Of a stretch of 64,000 nt of DNA, positions 1 to 11,575 are shown in pieces (position 1 is the first letter of the stretch; each line of letters begins with the position of its first letter). Under the pieces are notes generated by a model, which saw nothing but the letters and a program-made list of their open reading frames with translations, was not told the origin of the DNA and ran no database searches. The DNA lies in assembly GCA_038093975.1 (NCBI GenBank), contig JBBPTG010000060.1, positions 83,331-147,330 on the forward strand, written 5' to 3'. The translations under genes and the position numbers were made by a program. Source of the stretch: Chalciporus piperatus (lineage: Eukaryota > Basidiomycota > Agaricomycetes > Boletales > Boletaceae).

Positions 1-479
1 GGAGGGTGTTTGAGAAGGGGGGGTAGGGTTATTGTACATTTATGATTCTGGCGGGGGGTTTTTTTTTTTCGAATGGTAATCGATAATCATGAATCGCAGA
101 GTTATGAGTTCTGTGTCGCTTGTTACCACTCGGAGCCTTTATCGGCTATAATGTAGAGAAGAAACAAAAGTCCGTGTAGTACCGTAAAGGTGACCAAACC
201 AAAGACCCCCGAAACCGCCAAACAAAAATAAGCAAAGAAATAACTAATCATTAATTCTGCATAGGCAATTGCACGAGTACATACCATAGAGGTATATGCT
301 GTGGTACTTAGGTTCTAATAATGAAATAATCTGTACTGTGTACTTGTCGTGTATTGCAACATATGCGCAGGACGGGAATTCGGACCGTTAACATTGTTTG
401 AGCGGTCTCCATATACGGTATGTCGCGGCTCGCTTGTGCTTCCCACGGTCCTCTCGTCCTCACTCTCACCTCGCCCGCT

Positions 480-1100
480 CGTTCCTCAGCGACAGCACAA
501 CATGCGCAATTGTGCGTCGTGTTATCGCTCCTCCGAGCCGCCTTCGTCCTCGTCCTCGTCGCTGTCGCCCCATCCACCCTGCTTAGCAACTGCACAATGC
601 GCAATCGCGCGTTGTGCAGTTGTGCTTCTCGCCCTTGTGCTTGCCCTCGCTTTCGTCCCGTCCACCCTACTTCGCAACAACAACGCACGCGATCTCGCCC
701 TCATCCCATTCACCCTGCTTCGACATGGCGCAAGCGCCTTTTGCGGTCATCCTCGCCCCCGTGCTCGCCTTTGCCCTCGTCCTCGTCCTATCCACCCCAC
801 TTTGAAATAGCACAGCGCGCAATCCCGTGCGTTGTGCCTCGCGCTTCCCGTCCCCCTCCTCGCCTTTGCCCTCGTCCCATTCACCCGCTTTGCAACGGCA
901 CAACGCGCGTGATTGCGCGTGGTGCTGTCATGCTCGCCCTTGCCCCATCCACCCTGCTTTGCGACCGCACAACCCACGTTGTGCCAATTGCGCCCGTTGC
1001 GCCGTCGTACTCATCTTCGCCCCGGCCCCTTGCCCCGATCGTCCTCGCTTTCGCCCTTCCCTTCCCCCCATCCATTTTACTCAGTGGCGACATGCCACGA
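480..1100. repeat. C-rich degenerate minisatellite
   Basis: Imperfect direct repeats of roughly 80-100 bp. Each unit has a run like CCCATCCACCCTGCTT, then CGCACAACGCGC-like words, then TCGCCCTTGCCCTCG-like pyrimidine stretches. Long reading frames occur here on both strands, but they have biased Pro/Ser/Arg/His composition, no recognisable domain and mostly no ATG, as expected for a GC-rich repeat. I call no gene. Confidence 0.6.
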
Positions 1101-2404
1101 GCGCCGTGTTGTCGTGTCTCTCGCACTGTGGACCCCACTAGTTACATGTATGATAGATATGTATATCTGCTACGCCTTGTAGATATCTACCTTGTACCTG
1201 TATGTCATGGTTGCTTGTATAGAGTGTGGTCCAGTTCTGTTCATCTGCTCATTTCAATGTTTAACTTCCACACAAGACTAGGACATTGTAAGAATCATTT
1301 ATATTTTTGTAAGACAATCCTAAATATACAATACAGTCCAAAAAAAAACTATATAACCAACCAGTGCCAGTGGTGGCATTGATAACAACGACGACGATGA
1401 CCACAGTAGCAAGGGGAAGGCATAAGCCACCGCGCCGAGGAGGGTGCGCGGATGTGGAGGGATGCGGTCGAGGACAGAAGAGCAATGTAGTATATAAAGC
1501 AGAAAATAACGGCAGCAAACAAACAAGAAAAAATAAAGTTTCGTACTCACCGTCAGTGTTTGGGGTCTCTCGGAGACAGTATGCTGGTACCTTGAAGTCG
1601 TTACCCGACAAAAGCGCCGAGTGGTAACAAGCGACACAACACTCCAGAGTTATACCTTGTTTCAAGTTACGTGGGTGGGTGTGTCGCTTGGAACTTGGAA
1701 GGCTTTGGATCTAGACGGCCCTCGCCTACTAAGACGATAGAAGCTGATTTTCTTACACAAGGGAGTTTGATGGCTCGTCCTCGATCTGCTCGAATATGCT
1801 AGTTCTTGTCTTTGGAGAGCCTGAGGTCGATCGTCATATCAATGTCGTACACGGTGCACTGGCACTGCAAGTCTCTGCAAGTACTGGCATCTGCAAAGCG
1901 TCAAAATAACGTACTCATTCCACCACACTTTGGGAGGCTCTCATTGGCCAAGCAGACTGTAAGCGACTCCAAACCGAGCTAAGCGGTCCAGCCGAGCTCA
2001 TTGAGCGCTCAATGAGCGCTTAGGAAAAGCTGATGTAGAAAGTTGCGGTTAGCACGAGGCTGTGTAGCAATTATGTAGACACCAAGTTCGCGTAATGGCT
2101 GGAGTACACGAGTTAACTGGAACCCCACTTGAACCACAACGTATACTGTCAAAAATGGACTGTTCTGCTATATCGGCCGCGGTTTCAGAAGTACTTCGAT
2201 TGGTGAGTTTGGTGAGTTTGGTAGTGTAATTACCTGTGGAAAAGATGTCACTGACTCCCATTTGAACCTCTGATTCCGCGCTTCGTTCAGCTTCAATCAC
2301 TCCCTCCCCATCCAATCGTAAGAATTCTTGTCTCCCCAGTTTTGAGATCACCAATGTGACAATGTTCATCGTGGTAAACCAGCTGGTCTTCGTCCCTGGA
2401 CACC
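1101..2404. other. Intergenic, no gene seen
   Basis: AT-richer sequence with no supported coding region. Short frames on both strands lack recognisable motifs. GA-, GT- and CTCATTGAGCG-type words recur near 1980-2030 without forming a clear repeat. Confidence 0.4.
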
Positions 2405-4275
2405 GTGTATGCCAAATACTCTAAATTGAACTACGCTGCCCCAGAGGCGGAAATACATGTGATTCGTGAAATCATGTCACATAGAGAGGAGCAGGTCCAC
2501 GAGATCGACTCCGTCATACAGATAGCGGAAACGATTGTCCATCGTCTCCGCGAGAGGCGCGAGGAGGTCGTTTCTTCGCTGATGATGCACAAGGGCTTCG
2601 TATCGCGTATTCGACGTCTTCCTATCGATATCCTCGCGAAATTTTCATGGAATGTCTGCCCAGGGATCAATACATCTTGCCAGATACACGCGCAGCGCCT
2701 TTGCTGCTGACATGGGTCTGTAGGCATTGGCGAGAGGTTGCACTGGATACATCCAGACTGTGGCGCTCGCTTGCAGTCTGGGCAGGGGATCTTGAGGAAC
2801 AGAGAGTCCCCTACTACGAATATTGGATCAAGAATGCAAGGCTCTGTCCTCTAAGACTCCACCTTGTGATGGAGACCGACAGTCAAGACAACACAGCATC
2901 GATCAACTTCTCGCGACGTTACACCAATCGGTGCATGGACCTTGCCATTTTCTTCCGCAATACCCCCGATCTGTCACGTCGGTTGCTGGGGGACGTCCCT
3001 ATTCTAGAACGCCTCTCCCTTGAGGGAGATATGGATACAATGCTGGAACAGGCAGTATCAATCGTCCAACCACACCCTCGCCTTCGCACTCTCATTATTA
3101 ACCCTCATGCTTTCCCCGTGAATGTTTTGACTAGGTTCAATCCAGGATGGGAAAACCTGACCCACCTTGTGGTGAAGCGAGGATCTGGCTCCACTAGTAG
3201 TACTCCCAGTGAATGGCGGATGTTGTCCACGCTCCTCCAAATATGTCCCAACCTCGATCATTTTTTCTTCTCCCCCGTTTGGCTCAATCAACACGGCAAT
3301 TAAGTCTCACTTACCCATCCGAAACTCCGTGTGCTGGGCATAATGAGCCTCAGGCTCCGAAACGACTATGGTCCACTTCAGGACACGTTCACATTTCCCG
3401 GCTTGCGCCGTCTTCACGTTGATGGCCACTTTGTTCCCAGCACTATCCTTTCCGAGTCCGAGCAGCCCTTCCTCGATGGATCGGCGAGACGTGCCTTCAG
3501 TATGACGGGAAATGTCAATCGTAGACTTACGGATATCTGGACTCTCCTCGAGATTTTCAACCCCGGGTGGACAGACCTCACGCACATCCGGCTCGATGTC
3601 AAAGGTACCGCGGCGCTCATCACGATGTCACTCCGGTCATGTCCCCACCTCGAAGAGATCGTCTTCTCCTCGGCGATCGACAGCATAGTCGGTTACGCAC
3701 ATTATGATCGTTGTGTCACCCATCCCATGCTTCGCTCGCTTGTACTACGCGTAGACAGAGGACCCGTCGACATTCTCCTGGATATGTTGACCTTGCCCAG
3801 CTTGCGTCATCTCAACCTCACACTTCCCCAAGGTTCATATTGGCCATATAACATAGGTTGGCCACATGTGATATTCAAGGAGTTCGTATCTCGGTCAGAA
3901 TACCTCCTCGAGACACTCAATATTACGGGGGTAAACATATCGGGGGAGGAACAGGGAGAATTCACTTCGTTAGTACCTACCTTGAGATCCCTAGAATTAC
4001 ACGAGACGAAGGAGAGTCTTTCAGACACGTCGGAAAGCTCTTCCGGATACATCGGAAACTCCGTCAGATGCTGTCGGATGCTTTGTCTTTCTTCTGAATA
4101 TCGTCGTTTATATTCTATTGTCACAGAACACAGTTCTTGCATGCGAAATTGTCTCGTGTCGATGGTGTTTAGTAGAATAGGGCCCGCGTCTTACTCCTGT
4201 GTTGAATATATTAGACTCATTGTAACCCTACATATGCATGTAACCAATCATTCGACCGAGTCAATGCGTTCTTAA
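2405..4275 (+). pseudogene. F-box protein pseudogene (mushroom F-box/LRR type)
   Basis: The first part reads as the coiled-coil region usual before the F-box in Agaricomycete F-box proteins (RLRERREEV, then HKGFVSRIRRLPIDIL). The F-box continues in another frame as EIFMECLP, DQYILPDTRAAPLLL, WVCRHWREVALDTSRLW. The shift at about 2638 looks like loss of one G (GCG-GAA has become GCGAA). A TAA stop at 3301-3303 interrupts the same frame, which then resumes with HPKLRVLGIMSLRL and leucine-rich-repeat-like segments to 4275. Family members bind SKP1 and choose substrates for SCF ubiquitin ligases. No GT-AG intron can remove either defect, and no ATG lies in frame at the extreme 5' end, so the start is uncertain. 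Two independent lesions make a pseudogene the best call. Confidence 0.8.
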
Positions 4276-4971
4276 GGATTACTGCGTCAATGTTGACTCA
4301 AATGATGTTCCACAGCTGCCCGTTGCCGAAATCGAACAGAGGAACAATGAAGGGAAGGGAAGGGATTCTTCAGGGCTACGTTTGTGGCCAAGCGGTCCCT
4401 GGGGATTGATCACAATCACGACGAGAGGGGAAAAGGGGACAGGAGCGACCAGCATTATCACACCGCTCAACGGTATTTCTAATTCATGGTTCTCCACTAG
4501 TGTTTAATTGCTGATAGTTACCCCTAGCATCGGTGCACCTCGTCTACACTACCAAGCGTCGCGACGTCCACGCCTTGGAAGCCGTTTCGCGGGCAGCTGC
4601 AAGAATCGAACGTGAGAGGGGTTATTTAAAAGCCAATTTTTCCAAGAGCCCAGTTCGAGGTCAGTCGATGTCACCTCGAGCGATTGATCCACAATCCACA
4701 AGAATACGATTCGATTATACATATTAGATTAAGCTCAAAAAAAAAAGCAACAACTAGATTGCAGTAAACAGGGGGTATGGTGAGTATACAGGTATAAGAT
4801 ACAGAGCGAGATCCAGAGGGACGTCATGTATATAAGGGCAGTCAGGTTGAACGGCACGTAGTAATTATTAATGTGTAAAAATGCATCGGCTGAATAGCGA
4901 ACATCGAAAAAAAGGAGTGACTGAATGAAACCAAAACAGAGTCGCACCTGAAACCCATATCAATGAATGCA
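4276..4971. other. Intergenic, no gene seen
   Basis: No supported gene. The stretch separates the F-box pseudogene from the 3' end of the minus-strand gene that stops at 4972. It contains a short A-run (about 4737-4746). Confidence 0.4.
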
Positions 4972-6584
4972 TCATCTCCCAATGCCGATCCCGAGCCCGC
5001 CAGATGCAGATCTCGTCCCTCCCACCCCGCGTAGCACGTCTGCGATGATATGCCGTGGACCTGCCAACGTGAACGAACTCCGTTTCTTCGTGTTCAGAGA
5101 CGCTGACAGATAGGGCGACGTTGAAGGCGGCGGCGAGAGGGGGGGCGAAGGGACAAAGGCGTCCGTCGAAACTGAACGCTTCGAACGCCACGAGAAGCGA
5201 GACTGAGTAGGAGACGTTTGAGGAGAAGAGGGTACGTGTGGGTGCAGACGTGAATTCGACGGTGGTATATTGATGGGCGATGGGAATCGAGGTGTCTGTG
5301 GCAGGGTATTGGTGGGAGATAGCTCGGTGGGGGTAGGAGGTGTATGTGAGATGCGGGGGGAGGGCGACCGTACCAGTGTACGACCAGAGATGGAGGGTAG
5401 AGAAAACAGCAGATTAGGTGACGAAGAGCGGGCCACCTCGTTCATTGTCAGATCAGTTGCGGATTCCGACGTCTTGGGGAGACTGAGTGATGATGATGAT
5501 GCACTGGGAGGAGCCAGTAGTTGTGCCCTGTTTGAGTCTGCGGAGCCGTTCGAAAGAGTGGGACTACTAGTAGAGTTCTGATTCGCCTGCGGAACCGTAA
5601 GAGAGGACCAAGATCCTGCTGGACTCGGCAATGGAGAGGCCGTGGGAGTCCGCTTCGGGGAGGGAAGGGGAAACAGCGCATCTTCATCTTCCTCGTCGTC
5701 CTCTTCCGGAATGCGAGGCGTCGAGGGTGTCAGGCGAGTCGGGGAAGGCGGTGAAGCAGACGGATTTGACAAGCCGTTACAAGAGACCTGGAATGATGGC
5801 ACGATAAGGTCTTGGTTGGCTGTCGCGTCATTCAACCACATCGACTCTTGACTGTGCCTCGGCGGACCTGTGTCGCTAGACCGCCGGCGTTTGTCCACTT
5901 CGTCCACATTGATCGTAATCGGGTGACCTAAGTCGGAGTAAAATGCAGCAGCGGCACTTCCCATAACGGTGCGAGGGCCACCATCTGCGCTATGGCTACG
6001 ATGCCTTGAGGCAGCACGAGAAAAATGCTCTGGCCATGCGTCACCGTTGACGAGAGCAGTTTCAGAAGCTGCCTGGCACGCTGCACAACATGCACGCAAC
6101 GGGACCGTGACAACATCAGACCTAGATGGAGATGAAGAAGTTTTCCGTGGAGCTCGCCGTGAGAAAGAGGATGCACGAGGGATACTGGATCCGGTCAGTG
6201 GTGCGGGAGTACGGTGAACAAGGCATGGTGAGAGCGGAGTGTGATCAATGGATCGAGGAGACTGTGGTTTGAGTGAAAAGCTGACAGAGGACCAAATTTA
6301 ACGTAGTTTATAAATACGCATAAGAAGACGTACATCGGAAGTGGAACCCGCAAGACGAGTTGGTCCTCATCGCAAGAGGAGTTTTCTGGTGATGGAGAAC
6401 TTGAACTTGAAGGACCAGAGTCCGACGCGCGTCTCTTCCACAATGAGAGGGAATACGACTTGGTGGTCACCCTTGGCATTCGAGAACGGTGTGCTGGCTC
6501 TGGAATGACAACACACTGGCTGTCGAATCGGACGCTGCACCTGCCACGCTCTGCGACGCTCGTCCCTGCTGGTTCTATCGCCAT
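4972..6584 (-). CDS. Uncharacterised Ser/Pro-rich protein, 519 aa
   Basis: Two exons on the minus strand: 6584-6334 and 6280-4972, joined over a 53-nt intron (6281-6333) with a GTACGT donor and CAG acceptor. The phase matches (AT+C gives Ile) and the total closes at 520 codons. The ATG at 6584-6582 has an A at -3 and a G at +4. The protein begins MAIEPAGTSV, has a Ser/Pro/Glu stretch, a RACCAACQAAS motif, a short region rich in His/Arg/Ser, then a long low-complexity tail with many SP/TP sites (possible kinase targets) and one acidic patch (EEDDEEDEDAL). No enzyme domain, signal peptide or membrane segment is seen. Likely disordered and of unknown function; the length and splice fit argue for a real gene. 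Confidence 0.75.
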
Positions 6585-8571
6585 CGTTGAGAACAGTGAA
6601 GGTAATGGAGAAAGGAGGGAAGAAGCGACTGGACTCAGTTTGACCGCAGTGGCATCAGGGCCCGAAGAAATGTCATACGACCTCTTAGCCGAAATCGGCT
6701 ACGGCACTGTTTCAATTTTCCCTGTTTCTCGTACGATACTACGTACGCAGTAATCAGTTTTCGCTCTTCAGATCCAGAGTCCAGACTTCAGGATTTGGTG
6801 CAGCTGGCAGTCTCTGAATGGTTTAGGCCATCTTGAATCGCTCTCTTGATCCGCGCGGACCCCAAACATGAGGAGTATATTGAAGGTGCGCCGTCTACTG
6901 ACAACTAAAAAGACCTCGACTTGATGATCACGTCTATCAAATCGTCGAAAAACTCTTGGAGGCTGGGCGCGGCGCGTTTACACGGTTCAACTTCCCTCCC
7001 CTCCCGAACTGAGCGTCACCACTTAGGACCACTATAGTTACATACAACATCATACAAGGTACAACTTGCTGGTCCCACCGGCGCTGCTCGAGGCTGGAAT
7101 AGCCCTGATTCACCTCACACTCAAACGGGACCGATGGGGTTGTCATGCTTGAGACACGAGAGCAACGAACTAGTCAAAGTCTTTTGCACTCTCACAGTGT
7201 TTGGAGAAAAAATGTCAGTTTCACGATAAGAAGTCACTCAGTCACTCAGTGGCCCAATATGGTGCGAGCGGGTTCAACTTCAATCTGTTCCTTAACAGAC
7301 CCTGTGATCTAACTTCGCCGATGAGCTGTTATAGGCTGTTATCCTCACTGATTGTTTCAATTGACTCCCTCGTGGACCTTACAGGTACCCTTGATGCAGG
7401 CACCATTTGACGAATCTCGGCTTCATTCTGTAGTCAGGTATAGCAGCTTCAATTCAAAATTCCGACGCTCCAGTGGGACGAAGATGAATCTTCTACCTGC
7501 CTTGATGCTTAAATCACCCCGACTTTTCATCGCTGTTTCTCGACCACGTGCGCAAGATGATGATGGCACGGCGGATTTCATGAACTATTGATGTTTTCTC
7601 GTTCCTCTCGTTCCGACCTACTGGTCCTGGAGTAAAAGTGAGTTCTTTAATCCTCGTCCTCCCATAGGCACGATTACAAGAGCGTTCATTTGCAGTTGTC
7701 CCAGAGGCTGAGTTTTCGGGCCAACTGATCTTACGCCGCGATCGAAGCAGCAACTCAGCCATTCAAGGAATCAGTGCTACTAGCCTTAACCCCACGCCTC
7801 CGCTACAAGCAACCATTGTTAGCTCAACTGCTCGTCCACAGTGCTTGGGAACGAGGATTTCTGAAGCGTCGCTGAGTTCCCAACCACGCGTTTCATGCAA
7901 TGCCGGCATGTACCCACTTCTGATGGTCTCGAAGCTGCAGTGGCAGTCTTAAGTACAGCTTGCTACGAGTTTGGTAGCCTGGCCAGTACTATCTGCCACT
8001 GGCATTTGGGTCTCGTTCGCGTAATGACGTTCATACATAGGTCCCTTTGACTCTGATGGTAATGATATCATGCCTCCCGATCATGATATGGACAGCAACA
8101 GCCGTGATGTCGGGCTATGCCATTGCATGTATCCCTCTTGACTATGTCGCATTGTGAGCTCCACATTCTTGTGCTCAGGCTGGATACCTGGTTTGGAAGC
8201 ATGCGGTCTGTTATTGCAGGTTTTTTATCTCCTATTCTCCACGGTGGGGATAGGTCGTTTATCTCGGGGCTATGCAGGTTCTAGTTCGCCGGCAAGAACC
8301 GGTTCTCAAAGATAAGGATATCGCGAGACATTGGTTGGCACTCAAGTACTCACCCTCGATCCAACTTCTCAGAATCAATCCGGCTGATGGCACCACAGGA
8401 AGCTTACCAAACGCCCGCCACGATTCGCTGTCTCTGAATGGCAAAGTTGGCACGTCCTGTGCACGTCCATCAAAAATCCGTCCTAGTACCTCGATCCACC
8501 ATTTATGTTTGACCTGGCAGTGGGTGGGGGGATCGTTTCGATCCCTACTTTCGCATTCAGTCACGTAGTAA
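6585..8571. other. Intergenic between divergent genes
   Basis: About 2 kb between the 5' ends of the minus-strand gene starting at 6584 and the plus-strand Par32-like gene starting at 8572. Only short frames without recognisable motifs occur, so this should hold both promoters and leaders. No repeat or RNA gene was recognised. Confidence 0.4.
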
Positions 8572-9192
8572 ATGACGGCTGTCGTGTCGAATCCTCATGA
8601 GCAAGGGTCTCCCTCGAAGGCAAGGCGGGATTCATTCGTAAGTTCGGCTCAGTGACGAGTTTGGTTCGGACTTTGATCGCTCGTAGCTCTCCTCTGGACG
8701 AGGTGGATCTGGGAACATCCGGCGGTTGTCTTCTTCCACAGAGAGCAAGCGGACACTCGAACCCACCGTCCCCCCTCCTCGCAGTCGACAAAGTACTTCA
8801 AATGCCGAGAAAGTACGTCATTCGCTCAGGAGGTATCCCGCCACTGACTTCCACCCTCTTCACGTAGTTCTTCTCGAGTGGACGGGGTGGCGCAGGAAAC
8901 ATTCAATCATTGTCTTCGCCGGATCTGGAGAACTACCCATTGATCGCGGCAATTATCAATCAATATCTCGCGGTGCAGACACAGTCCGAGGATCTAATAC
9001 GAAAGGTACACGCCGAGTGCTCCGTTGTCGTGAGTTATTCAGATCCCTGGCTTTCCCTTGCTGTTGACTTGAAGATTGTAGCACTCTTCGGGGCGAGGAG
9101 GTTCAGGTAACATATTAGATCAACGGCGAACTCGTACAAACGTAGGCTCGGACCAGCCGTTTCAAACCCCGCTGACGTGGCGGGAGAAACGG

Positions 9193-9352
9193 CTGGGCTC
9201 ACTCGGGCCACTTTTGGCAGTGTCTGCCATTCTCAAGAATGGACTTGGTGAAATTTCGCTCTGGATGACCATTCCCCACTCAAAAAAGGTTTCTGAGGCG
9301 ACTGATTTTTTGTAATTTATGTACAACAAAAACCCGTTTTGAATACACTTGA
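9193..9352 (+). repeat. Inner TIR, left copy
   Basis: Starts CTGGGCTCACTCGGGCC and runs to the ACACTTGAAAATTATA stretch. It is the reverse complement of 11407-11575 with only a few mismatches and small indels. Such low divergence implies recent transposition. Confidence 0.85.
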
Positions 9353-9400
9353 AAATTATATTTTTTGTGCTCGAGGTTGGTGCTTTAGTAGTCGTTTAAC

Positions 9401-10738
9401 CTAATGACCATAGTAGTACTGTGGCCAGTAATTCCCTGAAGCTAGGGTACTATAGTCAACAGAAGGTACTTGTGATGGTAGCTGAGATCTTAGTGTATCG
9501 TGCGGGTATGAATCAAATGTTCCAAGCAGCTGGGATGAGGATGATGCCGAAGGTGGATGATATTGGTGGACGGGTGTCCCTGGAAAGCTAGACTCGGAGG
9601 CCCGGGTGGACTGCTGTAACTCCTCCGCAGTGTAAAAGCTTGCCAATGTGCTGCTCGTGATGTGGCCACCTTGGCCTGAGCTTGGAAACATGTTGGAGTT
9701 GAAGTGGTCTGCAAAGAGACTCGGAGGTGGGGCCCAAGAGGAGCCCGAGGATGGAGTTGTGGCGGAATCGAAGGTATGTGATGGATGCTGTACGGTTTGC
9801 GAAGCGAGAGCAAGCCTCAAACCCTGGGGGGCATGACTCCAGACTTCCGTTGGTGGATAGAGCATCTGGGGGGTTGCATAGGCTTGCATTGAATCAGAAT
9901 CGGATGCCGCTCGCACTGCAGGACCATGAGCGTTACCCGGATTGACGGGCAAAGAAACCTGCGTGCCAGTGACGGGTTGCAATGTGGAGTAGTGATACGA
10001 CGGCAGCTGCTGGTTCAGATGATTCAACCCCGAGGATACTTGGGCCTCGAAGCCCCATGCAACTATGGTGCTGACTGAGCCGACATACCAAACATAGTGA
10101 GAAATGTACAAACCTGACGTTGACGGCATGGCTGAGCATAGAGAATCTTCGATGTGACAGTGTTCGTACAATGATGTTTGTGATGGGGGGTTTGTACTCC
10201 AGGATCCATTGGGGGTGATGGCACCATGACTCAGGCTCTCCGAGTCAGGCTCGTTGACTTGGAAAGATTGAATTCCGGGATGCGCCATGGATGCATAGGA
10301 GGCTTCGCTATCTCGCCACCTTCTTGGTATCTTTTCAGGCATATAAAACGAAGGAGACAATGCCCTCTTGCCAGACCCGGATGCACGCCATTCATTTCTC
10401 TCCGCTGGTGCAGCGCCAACTTCAGCTTCTGGTTGACGGAGACTCTCGGCAGACTGTGGGGGTGGCCTTTCAAGTTGGCCCTTTGGCTTCTGAGTCCTTC
10501 CTGAATCCGACGAGATAGTCTCAACTTTTGCGAGGACCGTCAGGAGGTCATTGGAGTACCGGGGCCAGAGGGACCATTGTGGCTGATGTTGATGTTGTAC
10601 AGCGCTGTTGTCATGAATAACTGGCTGATTAATCCGACCGGGAAGGTCAACTCTTTCATCGAGGTGGATCTTTTGCAGGAACACCTTAATTTCTGGGTCA
10701 AGGTAATCCGATATACTGCATTCTTTTCTGCAACACAC
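9401..10738 (-). CDS. Unknown Ser/Gln/Pro-rich frame inside the TIR element
   Basis: Open for 445 codons but beginning without an ATG. The first roughly 70 codons (above about 10560) run antisense to the DUF6589 exon and may be a shadow. The rest has low-complexity character resembling an activation-domain or RNA-binding tail (HQYHPPSASSSSQ, YWPQYYYGH at the end). A 51-nt GTTTGT...CATAG segment near 10060-10112 has intron features and keeps frame whether or not it is removed. The stop lies 48 bp inside the left inner TIR, mirroring the DUF6589 frame at the other end. No domain was recognised. It could be captured host sequence or an element-specific protein. Confidence 0.4.
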   Translation of the reverse strand: MCCRKECSISDYLDPEIKVFLQKIHLDERVDLPGRINQPVIHDNSAVQHQHQPQWSLWPRYSNDLLTVLAKVETISSDSGRTQKPKGQLERPPPQSAESLRQPEAEVGAAPAERNEWRASGSGKRALSPSFYMPEKIPRRWRDSEASYASMAHPGIQSFQVNEPDSESLSHGAITPNGSWSTNPPSQTSLYEHCHIEDSLCSAMPSTSGLYISHYVWYVGSVSTIVAWGFEAQVSSGLNHLNQQLPSYHYSTLQPVTGTQVSLPVNPGNAHGPAVRAASDSDSMQAYATPQMLYPPTEVWSHAPQGLRLALASQTVQHPSHTFDSATTPSSGSSWAPPPSLFADHFNSNMFPSSGQGGHITSSTLASFYTAEELQQSTRASESSFPGTPVHQYHPPSASSSSQLLGTFDSYPHDTLRSQLPSQVPSVDYSTLASGNYWPQYYYGH

Positions 10739-11392
10739 TAACTGATTTCATTGCCATCGTAGAACTATTACCAAGCCCACGGGAGCGGTACCTCTTGGGA
10801 GTGGTTGGAGACCATCGCACCATGTGTCGAAATCCTACGCAAACTTGCAACAGACATCAACGATACTCTAGGCTCAAAGCAAGGCAACCGTCACGCTGCG
10901 CCAGATCTAACTGAAGATATAGACGAGTTGATGGGAAGCCTGACACACCACAGGGTTTACGAAGTTGAGCATGGACGCAAATTTGACGAAGGAGACTGCC
11001 CTGTGGTCGATTGCGTCGCTGCTGGATATCAAGCCCTCACCTGGGGTTCCAAGTCACCTCTGAAAGAGTTCAATGCCGTCTTGCGGACCCTCCAGCAACG
11101 TCGCAGTATTCAGCCACTTATCGGAAAGGGCCCTGTAGTGTCTACCACAACCGCTGATCCAGTCCCATCCACCGCTTTCCCTCACCCAACCGAGGGTGAT
11201 CATACTGTTGAGCCTCTTGAGGACGATGAAAGGTTAGACGCAGAGTTGGACCTTGACTCGCAGCTCTTAGAAGGCTCCCAACCACTTTTGGACCTTGTTT
11301 CAGAGGAGGACATTGCGTTGGACATGGACGGAAATGACTTCGTGGATACAAATGAGCTCGAGGATGGATCAGACTCGGAAATAGAATACTAG
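10568..11392 (+). pseudogene. DUF6589-domain protein, C-terminal part only
   Basis: Two exons. One ends at 10702 with NNWLINPTGKVNSFIEVDLL and QEHLNFWVK. After a 60-nt intron (10703-10762, GTAATC...CGTAG) comes 10763-11392, starting NYYQAHGSGTSWEWLETIAP. This matches the conserved C-terminal half of DUF6589 proteins common in Agaricomycetes, including the acidic tail (SEEDIALDMDGNDF...SDSEIEY). Family members are usually much longer; here at most about 250 residues remain and the upstream sequence is occupied by an opposite-strand frame. The protein's role is unknown, though copies are often repeat-associated. Candidate initiators are in-frame ATGs at 10586, 10592 and 10613. Confidence 0.75.
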
Positions 11393-11406
11393 GATAATTA
11401 GTAAAT

Positions 11407-11575
11407 ATACATTTTCAAGTGTATTCAAAACGCGTTTTTGTTGTACATAAATTACAAAAAATCAGTCGCCTCAGAAACCTTTTTTTGAGTGGGGAATGGT
11501 CATCCAGAGCGAAATTTCACCAAGTCCATTCTTGAGAATGGCAGGCACTGCCAAAAGTGGCCCGAGTGAGCCCAG
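11407..11575 (-). repeat. Inner TIR, right copy
   Basis: Reverse complement partner of 9193-9352, ending GGCCCGAGTGAGCCCAG. The DUF6589 frame stops only 15 bp before it. Confidence 0.85.

Noticed and set aside
349..1382. Several overlapping long frames on both strands
   Set aside because: They lie in the C-rich repeat, mostly start without ATG and show only composition bias.
10560..10738. N-terminal part of the minus-strand frame in the TIR element
   Set aside because: Antisense to the conserved DUF6589 exon, and no ATG; probably a shadow.
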